Part shown: in pieces, positions 57,827 to 64,000 of the stretch
Layout of the letters: every line of letters starts with the position of its first letter
Numbering within the stretch: position 1 is the stretch's first letter
Assembly: GCF_947488985.1 (NCBI RefSeq)
Contig: NZ_CANLBV010000010.1
Coordinates: forward strand, 1-64,000
Direction of reading: 5' to 3'
Length of the DNA stretch: 64,000 nucleotides
Origin: an uncultured Vibrio sp.
GTDB lineage: Bacteria > Pseudomonadota > Gammaproteobacteria > Enterobacterales > Vibrionaceae
The notes under the pieces: model-generated
Told to the model about the DNA's origin: nothing
Databases searched by the model: none
The model's input: the letters and a program-made list of their open reading frames with translations, nothing else
Program-made: the position numbers and the translations under genes

Positions 57827-58993
57827 ATGAATTTGCATGAATACCAAGCCAAACAGCTGTTTGCAGAATTCGGTTTGCCTGTACCAGAAGGTTTCGCATG
57901 TGATACTGCACAAGAAGCTTTCGAAGCTGCAGGTCGTATCAGTACAGCCAAGAAAGTCGTTAAGTGTCAAGTACACGCTGGTGGCCGCGGTAAAGCGGGT
58001 GGTGTAGAGCTACATGACACGAAAGAAGGCGTTAAAGAGTTTGCACAAAAGTGGTTAGGTAAAAACCTAGTGACTTACCAAACAGACGCTAATGGTCAGC
58101 CTGTAACAAAGATCTTAGTTGAAGAAGCATCGAACATTGCTAACGAACTTTACCTAGGTGCTGTTGTTGACCGTGCAACGCGTAAAATTGTATTCATGGC
58201 GTCAACTGAAGGCGGTGTGGACATTGAGAAAATCGCTGAAGAAACGCCAGAGTTGATTCACCAATCAGCGATTGATCCTCTAGTCGGCCCTCAAGCTTAC
58301 CAAGGACGTGAGCTGGCATTCAAACTTGGTCTAGTTGGCGATCAAATCAAGCAGTTCGTTAAGATCTTCATGGGTCTTGGTCAAATGTTCTCTCAGTACG
58401 ACCTAGCTCTACTAGAAATCAACCCACTTGTCATTACTGGCGAAGGCAACCTGCTTTGTCTAGACGGCAAGATCAACATCGACTCAAACGCGATGTACCG
58501 TCAGCCTAAACTACGTGAAATGCACGATCCATCTCAAGAGGATGAGCGCGAAGCACACGCAGCACAGTGGGAACTGAACTACGTAGCATTAGATGGCAAC
58601 GTTGGCTGTATGGTTAACGGTGCAGGCCTTGCGATGGGTACGATGGATATCGTAAACCTACATGGCGGCAAGCCAGCAAACTTCCTTGATGTCGGCGGCG
58701 GCGCGACCAAAGAGCGTGTAGCTGAAGCATTCAAGATCATCCTTTCTGATGACAATGTTAAAGCAGTACTAGTAAACATCTTCGGTGGTATCGTTCGTTG
58801 TGACATGATCGCTGAAGGTATTATCGGTGCAGTTAAAGAAGTCGGCGTAACAGTACCTGTTGTTGTTCGTCTAGAAGGTACCAACGCAGACCTAGGTCGC
58901 GAAGTACTTGCTAATTCTGATGTTGATATCATTGCAGCTGAATCTCTAACAGATGCTGCTCAGAAAGTTGTTGCTGCTGCGGAGGCTAAATAA
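57827..58993 (+). CDS. sucC: Succinyl-CoA synthetase beta subunit (ADP-forming)
   Basis: A 388-residue ATP-grasp subunit (E. coli 388), beginning [20 protein letters not shown]. The nucleotide-binding segment has [15 protein letters not shown] and the CoA-ligase part contains [16 protein letters not shown], which faces the alpha subunit. It overlaps sucD by one base (TAATG). Confidence 0.98.
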   Translation: MNLHEYQAKQLFAEFGLPVPEGFACDTAQEAFEAAGRISTAKKVVKCQVHAGGRGKAGGVELHDTKEGVKEFAQKWLGKNLVTYQTDANGQPVTKILVEEASNIANELYLGAVVDRATRKIVFMASTEGGVDIEKIAEETPELIHQSAIDPLVGPQAYQGRELAFKLGLVGDQIKQFVKIFMGLGQMFSQYDLALLEINPLVITGEGNLLCLDGKINIDSNAMYRQPKLREMHDPSQEDEREAHAAQWELNYVALDGNVGCMVNGAGLAMGTMDIVNLHGGKPANFLDVGGGATKERVAEAFKIILSDDNVKAVLVNIFGGIVRCDMIAEGIIGAVKEVGVTVPVVVRLEGTNADLGREVLANSDVDIIAAESLTDAAQKVVAAAEAK

Positions 58994-59865
58994 TGTCTGT
59001 ATTAATTAACAAAGACACTAAAGTAATCTGTCAGGGTTTCACTGGCGGTCAAGGTACATTCCACTCAGACCAAGCTATCGCATATGGTACACAAATGGTT
59101 GGTGGTGTTTCACCTGGTAAAGGTGGTCAAACTCACCTAGGCCTTCCAGTATTCAACACAGTACGTGAAGCGGTAGAAGTAACTGGCGCAACAGCAACCG
59201 TTATCTACGTACCAGCGCCTTTCTGTAAAGATGCAATCCTAGAAGCGATTGATGCAGGTATCGAACTGATCGTAACGATCACTGAAGGTATCCCTACAAC
59301 CGATATGATCGACGTTAAAGTGAAGCTAGAAGAAACCGGCGTTCGCATGATCGGCCCTAACTGTCCGGGTCTTATCACTCCAGACGAGTGTAAGATTGGT
59401 ATCATGCCGGGTCATATCCACAAGAAGGGTAAAGTCGGTATCGTATCTCGCAGCGGTACTCTGACATACGAAGCCGTTAAGCAAACAACAGATGAAGGCT
59501 TTGGTCAGTCTACCTGTGTGGGTATCGGTGGTGACCCTATCCCAGGTTCAAACTTCATTGACATCCTAAAACTGTTCCAAGAAGACCCAGAAACTGAAGC
59601 CATCGTGATGATTGGTGAAATCGGTGGTACTGCGGAAGAAGAAGCAGCAGCGTTTATTAAAGCGAACGTGACGAAACCTGTGGTTTCTTATATCGCTGGT
59701 GTTACGGCTCCTCCGGGTAAACGTATGGGCCACGCAGGCGCAATCATCTCTGGCGGTAAAGGTACGGCTGAAGATAAGTTCGCAGCACTAGAAGCTGCAG
59801 GCGTTAAGACGGTTCAGTCTCTTGCTGATATCGGTAAAGGTCTACGTGAAATCACGGGCTGGTAA
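58993..59865 (+). CDS. sucD: Succinyl-CoA synthetase alpha subunit
   Basis: A 290-residue subunit with the CoA-binding Rossmann fold ([14 protein letters not shown]) and the phosphorylated histidine in [15 protein letters not shown]. It makes ATP from succinyl-CoA together with SucC. Length equals the E. coli protein (289-290). It is the last gene of the sdh-suc operon, before a strong terminator. Confidence 0.98.
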   Translation: MSVLINKDTKVICQGFTGGQGTFHSDQAIAYGTQMVGGVSPGKGGQTHLGLPVFNTVREAVEVTGATATVIYVPAPFCKDAILEAIDAGIELIVTITEGIPTTDMIDVKVKLEETGVRMIGPNCPGLITPDECKIGIMPGHIHKKGKVGIVSRSGTLTYEAVKQTTDEGFGQSTCVGIGGDPIPGSNFIDILKLFQEDPETEAIVMIGEIGGTAEEEAAAFIKANVTKPVVSYIAGVTAPPGKRMGHAGAIISGGKGTAEDKFAALEAAGVKTVQSLADIGKGLREITGW

Positions 59866-59910
59866 TCAGTAGCCTCTATCAAATTCGATAGAGGCTAATT
59901 GAATGACATT

Positions 59911-59945
59911 AAAAAGGCTTGGTCATTGACCAAGCCTTTTTGTAT
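59911..59945. terminator. Terminator of the sdh-suc operon
   Basis: AAAAAGGCTTGGTCA (59911-59925) and its inverse (59927-59941) form an almost unbroken stem with T-run. It can also serve znuB from the other side, although the 7-bp repeat lies between them. Confidence 0.93.
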
Positions 59946-59951
59946 GTTGCT

Positions 59952-59990
59952 GAGACGAGAGACGAGAGACGAGAGACGAGAGACGAGATA
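59952..59990. repeat. 7-bp tandem repeat (GAGACGA)5
   Basis: Five perfect GAGACGA units and a partial GATA, ten bases after the sucD terminator and two bases before the znuB stop codon. Confidence 0.95.
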
Positions 59991-59992
59991 CG

Positions 59993-60778
59993 TTACGCGC
60001 GGCTCTTAACCATCTGAGATAGCATAAACATCGCTGTAGCACTGATCACAACCGATGGGCCAGCAGGCGTATCATAGAACCATGATAAGCTTAGTCCTCC
60101 GCACACTGCGAGAGAGCCAATAATCGATGCGAGGAAGGCCATTTGCTCGGGTGTGTTCGCGAATTTTCTTGCTGTAGCCGCAGGGATGATCAGCAGTGAT
60201 GTCATGATTAACGCGCCGACAAACTTCATACCGACCGCAATCACAATACCTACCAATAGCATTAAGATCAGGCGCATTAAATCGATGTTGATGCCGTCGA
60301 CCGCCGCGAGATCTTCATTGACCGTCGTTGATAATAACGGTCGCCAAAATATAGCCAGCACCAGTCCAATCACAGCAGCACCCGCATAGATAAATACGAG
60401 ATCAGTCGGTGATACTGCAAGCAAGTCACCAAATAGATAGCTCATGAGATCAATACGGACATTGTCTAAAAAGCTGACGGCAACCAGACCGAGCGAGAGG
60501 GCACTGTGCGCTAATATGCCCAGTAAGGTATCGGTCGCGACCAGCTTTTGTTTCTGTAAAGTTACTAGCAGTACAGCGAGCATCAAACAACAAATCAGCA
60601 GTGCAAAATACAAGTTAATGTTGAACAGAAAACCCAGCGCTAAGCCCATTAAGGAGGCGTGGGCTAGCGTGTCGCCAAAATAAGCCATCTTACGCCATAC
60701 TACGAACGACCCTAAAGGACCAGCAATAAGAGCAATGCCCAAGCCAGCAAGGATAGAAGGTAAAAGAAACTCAAGCAT
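59993..60778 (-). CDS. znuB: Zinc ABC transporter permease ZnuB
   Basis: A 261-residue inner-membrane permease (E. coli 261) with about seven or eight membrane segments. Family marks are GPLGSFVVWRKMAYFGDTLAHASLMG near the N-terminus, the coupling segment that meets ZnuC, and GALIMTSLLIIPAATARKFA. It overlaps znuC by one base (TAATG). Zinc specificity is inferred from the Zur box and the ZnuA loop. Confidence 0.96.
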   Translation of the reverse strand: MLEFLLPSILAGLGIALIAGPLGSFVVWRKMAYFGDTLAHASLMGLALGFLFNINLYFALLICCLMLAVLLVTLQKQKLVATDTLLGILAHSALSLGLVAVSFLDNVRIDLMSYLFGDLLAVSPTDLVFIYAGAAVIGLVLAIFWRPLLSTTVNEDLAAVDGINIDLMRLILMLLVGIVIAVGMKFVGALIMTSLLIIPAATARKFANTPEQMAFLASIIGSLAVCGGLSLSWFYDTPAGPSVVISATAMFMLSQMVKSRA

Positions 60779-61560
60779 TAGTGGTGATGTCCGTGTTTAT
60801 GGTTAGGGCAGTCATGCACATCTCCAGAAACAGGTTGGCCTGCTAAATCATGGTGATGGCGGTCATGTTGGTGGTGGTAGAAAGCCAAACTCTCTTGAAC
60901 TGCATCACCGAATAGGGCGATATACGAAGGGTGATGTTTGATATCAGCCGGCGCGCCGGAACAGCAGATATGGTGGTGCAAACAGATCACATCGTCTGTT
61001 TTCGCCATCACTAAGTGCAGATCGTGTGAAACCATAAACACGGCACAGCCAAAGCGGTGGCGAATGGTATCAATTAGGCCGTAAAGATCTATTTGTCCTT
61101 GTACATCAATGCCTTGAGCTGGTTCATCAAGCACCAGTAGATCTGGTCTTCTTAGCAATGAGCGAGCTATCAGCACTCGTTGATTTTCACCACCAGAGAG
61201 TTGGTGCATGTTGCTCTTTTGCAGATGTTCAGCACCCACGAGTTTTAATGCTTCAAGGAGTTCTTGCTGGCTGAATTTGCCCGTCAGCTTTAGAAAGCGT
61301 TCTACGTTGAGTGGCAGAGAATCATTGAGTTTTAACTTTTGCGGCACATAGCCAATTTTCAGTTTTTTGGCTTTTGTTACGGAGCCTGAAAACTTGCTTT
61401 GTAAACCCAGTACCACTTTCACTAATGTCGACTTTCCTGCACCGTTTGGCCCAATCAGGGTGGTGATTTTTCCACGCTCTAGGTTGAGAGATACGTTGTC
61501 CAGAATGTTACGGCCGTCAAACTCGACGCTCACAGAATTTAGTTGGATTAAGCTATCCAT
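60778..61560 (-). CDS. znuC: Zinc ABC transporter ATPase ZnuC, His-rich tail
   Basis: A 260-residue ATPase. Walker A GPNGAGKSTLV, signature LSGGENQRVLIA, Walker B LLVLDEPAQGID and the H-loop MVSHDLHLVM are in order. The C-terminus (about 228-260) is strikingly rich in histidine, with HHHQHDRHHHD and HKHGHHH, a feature of ZnuC in several gammaproteobacteria that may sense or store zinc. First gene of znuCB, divergent from znuA across a Zur box. Confidence 0.97.
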   Translation of the reverse strand: MDSLIQLNSVSVEFDGRNILDNVSLNLERGKITTLIGPNGAGKSTLVKVVLGLQSKFSGSVTKAKKLKIGYVPQKLKLNDSLPLNVERFLKLTGKFSQQELLEALKLVGAEHLQKSNMHQLSGGENQRVLIARSLLRRPDLLVLDEPAQGIDVQGQIDLYGLIDTIRHRFGCAVFMVSHDLHLVMAKTDDVICLHHHICCSGAPADIKHHPSYIALFGDAVQESLAFYHHQHDRHHHDLAGQPVSGDVHDCPNHKHGHHH

Positions 61561-61584
61561 GAATAGAACTCATTTGCAATTCGC

Positions 61585-61606
61585 TAATGTTATAATGTAA
61601 CATTTA
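61585..61606. promoter_or_regulatory. Zur operator between znuC and znuA
   Basis: AATGTTA, 5 bases, TAACATT, a near-perfect palindrome centred at 61595. E. coli Zur sites have the same arms around a 5-base centre. It lies in the 83-base divergent gap and can govern both transcripts; a TATAAT-like -10 overlaps it. Confidence 0.88.
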
Positions 61607-61643
61607 CCTCAAGCCTAAGCTACTTTTCTATTATCGAGGGATT

Positions 61644-62519
61644 ATGTCACGCTCATCTTTTATACTTGCTACTTTGCTTTTAGCGCCAAGTGTCGTAAGT
61701 GCCAATACTATTCTAACCAGCTTTAAACCAATTCAAATGATTGTGACGGAATTAACCCAAGGTGTGAGCGAGCCGGATGTGTTGATGAACAGCAATGCTT
61801 CGCCGCATGATTATGCGCTTAAGCCATCGGATGTCAGTAAGGTTAGCAGCGCCGATATGGTGATTTGGTTCGGTCCTGATTTAGAAGCGTTTTTGACCAA
61901 GGTGATCAGTTCCAATGACAATGTTATTGAAATCGCTTCGATTCCAGGAATTAACTTGCGCGAGTTTGGGAATGTAGGTCACGAAGGCCATGACCATGGC
62001 AGTCATGATCCGCATTTTTGGTTAGGTATCGAACAAGTGAATGTAGCGGCAAAATATATCTCAGCTAGACTAATCGAATCTGATCCTGATAACGCGATGG
62101 CGTATCAAGAAAACCTAGATTCATTCTTGATAGCGTTGAAAGAAAAGCAGCAGTCGATTCATGAACAACTTGCACCCGTGAAAGACAAAGGTTATTACGT
62201 GTTCCACGATGCATATGGTTACTTTGAACAAGAGTTTGAGTTAAATAACCTAGGCCACTTTACGGTCAGTCCAGAACGTAAACCGGGTGCAAAAAGCCTG
62301 ATAGCGATTAAGAAAGCGCTAGTACGCGATAATGTGCAATGCGTATTTTCAGAGCCTCAATTTACACCGGCAGTGATAGAGACTGTGACTCGTGGCAGTA
62401 ATGCTAAGCAAGGTCAGCTCGATCCTCTTGGTTCAGAGGTCGAAGTGAAGAGTGGCAGTTACTTCGATTTTCTTCAGCAACTAACAGACAGTTATACAAA
62501 CTGTTTAAGCGCAAACTAA
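61644..62519 (+). CDS. znuA: Zinc ABC transporter substrate-binding protein ZnuA
   Basis: A 291-residue periplasmic protein with a signal peptide (MSRSSFILATLLLAPSVVSA). Zinc ligands are in NASPHDYALKPSD, the DPHFWLG histidine after a short charged loop rich in His (GHEGHDHGSHD, about 113-123), and FHDAYGYFEQ. The loop is shorter than in E. coli ZnuA. A cysteine pair (near 232 and 287) matches the conserved disulfide. The Zur box lies about 40 bases upstream. Confidence 0.95.
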   Translation: MSRSSFILATLLLAPSVVSANTILTSFKPIQMIVTELTQGVSEPDVLMNSNASPHDYALKPSDVSKVSSADMVIWFGPDLEAFLTKVISSNDNVIEIASIPGINLREFGNVGHEGHDHGSHDPHFWLGIEQVNVAAKYISARLIESDPDNAMAYQENLDSFLIALKEKQQSIHEQLAPVKDKGYYVFHDAYGYFEQEFELNNLGHFTVSPERKPGAKSLIAIKKALVRDNVQCVFSEPQFTPAVIETVTRGSNAKQGQLDPLGSEVEVKSGSYFDFLQQLTDSYTNCLSAN

Positions 62520-62563
62520 AACAGATATTTATTAACTCTATTTTGCCAAGATATTTTTCGAAT

Positions 62564-62586
62564 CATGCCGCTTTTGCGGCATTTTC
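62564..62586 (+). terminator. Terminator of znuA
   Basis: ATGCCGC (62565-62571), loop TTTT, GCGGCAT (62576-62582), then T. Confidence 0.82.
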
Positions 62587-62761
62587 GTGACCGCTGGGGT
62601 AAAACCTTTCAACCAACCACACCTTATCCTTCCTCCTGCGTCAAATTCCGTTAGTATACAAAGATAATAATAAGAACAAAAAAACTCAGTTTTTGGTGAA
62701 GTAATGACAAGGTGTTGTTGTCACTGAAGTGTTATGCGTTATTGCTGTTCAGGATGAAAAG

Positions 62762-64000
62762 TTGTCTCGAGTTATTTTTAGAATGTTCATGTTAATGAGC
62801 ATTTCGTTTAGCGCTCTCGCGGTAAATACTCCCCCCTCCGTTTTTTACCCTTTGCCCGTTCAGGCGCAAGGGAATTTTGTTGCCGCACAAAATCTGTACC
62901 TAGGTTCGAATGGGGGGATTTGGGTGCATGACGTACATGGAAAAGTCTTATTTTACGATGGCCGTACTTTCATTCCACGAAAAGGCAGTCTGCTGCAATT
63001 CTCTTCAGAAAACGTTGCATTTCTTAACGACGAGTTTTGGACCTTTATTGATAATGAGGTGTACCGCCATAGCCCCGGCATTGGAAATGAGTTGGCGTTT
63101 AGTTTAACCCCAGGTGTTGAGATCGTGAATATCGGCGCATCAGGAGGCTATATCTGGGTCACCGATGGCAATAGTTTTTACACATACAACACCCAATCTT
63201 TAGAATTTAATACCTATTCACTGTTAAAACTGTATCGATACAACAGCAGCAGCGACATTGAGATCAACGATGCGGTGTGGGTGCGATCAAAATGGGTATT
63301 GGCGACCAGTTCAGGCGTTTTCCTTTCAGAAAATCAAGAATTCACCCATGTTACGGCATCAGAGAAAAACCCTATAGAGACGGTTTATTTTTCGAGTGCG
63401 AGACAAGAGTTAGTGATTGGTACACTAAATGGCGCTGTGATTGTTGATGTTGCCAATCCAGATAAAACAGTGCTGGTGAGTGGATCACACGTTCTCTCTG
63501 TTGCTGAAACCTCACAACACTATTGGATAGGTACTGAGCATGGTCTTATTCGCTATCACTTTATTACGGGGGAAGTGACACGCTTTGATCAAGCTGCTAG
63601 CCAAGACTTTTCTTTACCGGGTGAAAAAATATATTCGCTAGTTAATGATCAAGCGGGTGGTATGTGGATCGCGACCAATAACGGTATACGATACTTCTCA
63701 CTCTATAGCAAAGTATTTTCAAGAGTACCTTTAGTTGGGGAAGGCATGTACTCCAGTAGTATCGTGATCAATAAAGTGCAGCCTATTAGTGAGCACGTAT
63801 CTTGGGTTGCTTCGTCAATGGGGCTGTATTTGGTTGATACTCAAAGCCAAGCGCCTCCAGTGAATATTTACCCAAAGCCAGTACAGGATTTTGAGGTATT
63901 TTATTCTTCCATTTGGCTGGCGACCGCAGATGGCATTATTCGTGTTAATACCACTACATTCGAACGTGAACCTCTCCTATTGCCAAGAGCGATTGAGGGC
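62762..64000 (+). CDS. Exported beta-propeller sensor-like protein, N-terminal part (cut by window edge)
   Basis: An open frame of 413 codons runs to the window edge. The likely start is TTG 62762 with AGGA 7 bases upstream, giving a signal peptide that ends SFSALA; ATG 62783 is the next choice. The mature part is made of repeated blades of the kind GGIWVHD, GGYIWVTDGNSFYTY, YWIGTEHGLIRY, GGMWIATNNGIRYF and SIWLATADGIIRV: the two-component regulator propeller (Reg_prop) motif. Such proteins usually continue with a Y_Y_Y domain, a membrane segment and a kinase, GGDEF or AraC-type output, which is outside the window. The input signal is unknown; the next upstream gene is znuA. Confidence 0.8.
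   Translation, partial: MSRVIFRMFMLMSISFSALAVNTPPSVFYPLPVQAQGNFVAAQNLYLGSNGGIWVHDVHGKVLFYDGRTFIPRKGSLLQFSSENVAFLNDEFWTFIDNEVYRHSPGIGNELAFSLTPGVEIVNIGASGGYIWVTDGNSFYTYNTQSLEFNTYSLLKLYRYNSSSDIEINDAVWVRSKWVLATSSGVFLSENQEFTHVTASEKNPIETVYFSSARQELVIGTLNGAVIVDVANPDKTVLVSGSHVLSVAETSQHYWIGTEHGLIRYHFITGEVTRFDQAASQDFSLPGEKIYSLVNDQAGGMWIATNNGIRYFSLYSKVFSRVPLVGEGMYSSSIVINKVQPISEHVSWVASSMGLYLVDTQSQAPPVNIYPKPVQDFEVFYSSIWLATADGIIRVNTTTFEREPLLLPRAIEG

Noticed and set aside
62910-63107. 65-codon frame within the propeller gene
   Set aside because: It lies in a different frame of a continuous 413-codon frame that has consistent blade motifs.

Overview
The window is 64 kb of chromosome I of a Vibrio, most likely from the Splendidus clade. 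Supporting evidence: sodium-driven-type polar flagellins under sigma-28 promoters, a toxRS operon divergent from htpG, a Vibrio-type zinc uptake locus, a NagE without an EIIA domain, and gene order that matches known Vibrio blocks (ptsHI-crr, cysK, cysZ, zipA, ligA, porin). The genus call is firm. The clade call is an inference from general likeness. Nearly all genes are ordinary core genes, densely packed, with clear rho-independent terminators. No rRNA, tRNA, prophage or CRISPR was found.

Layout. 1-432: the end of an IS4-family insertion sequence abutting a terminator. 457-3212: two tandem flagellin genes, each with its own sigma-28 promoter. 3488-8465 (minus): crr, ptsI, ptsH, then cysK and cysZ. 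8695-11885: zipA and ligA. 12411-14970: a porin, a repeat-containing lipoprotein and a cueR-type regulator. 15054-20199 (minus): a tiny Gly-Asn repeat secreted protein, nfeD-like/qmcA, cnoX, a short-chain dehydrogenase and yfcH. 20500-22289: a small membrane protein, yfcE and a TauE-family permease. 22436-26025: toxS/toxR, divergent from htpG, which has a clear sigma-32 promoter. 26373-32694: adk, hemH, a POT peptide transporter, rfaH and asnB. 32921-38995: a CPA2 antiporter, then nagC-nagA divergent from nagE. 39298-46426: glnS, fur, fldA, ybfF, seqA and pgm, the same neighbourhood as in E. coli. 46577-59865: a DUF1853 gene, a Nif3-family gene, gltA divergent from sdhCDAB-sucABCD. 59993-62519: znuBC divergent from znuA around a Zur box. 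62762-64000: the open 5' part of a gene for an exported beta-propeller sensor-like protein.

How genes connect. The general PTS proteins (HPr, EI, EIIA-Glc) feed NagE, which ends after its EIIB domain and so must borrow an EIIA, plausibly Crr from this same window. NagA and NagC continue and control that pathway; nagB is not here. The porin next to ligA sits where V. cholerae has its reported chitoporin and could be the outer-membrane end of the same pathway, but its sequence alone does not prove this. GltA, Sdh and Suc enzymes make up most of the oxidative TCA cycle; lpd is not in the window. Metal homeostasis recurs: Fur (iron), Zur-site znuABC (zinc), CueR (copper).

Non-coding structure is the most distinctive part: three different 7-bp tandem repeats, each in a convergent intergenic gap next to a terminator; a MITE-like element in front of hemH; an 83-bp nested palindrome between the flagellins and crr; 14-bp and 18-bp tandem repeats; and several intercistronic hairpins. 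I found no clear evidence for a wholly new multi-gene system.
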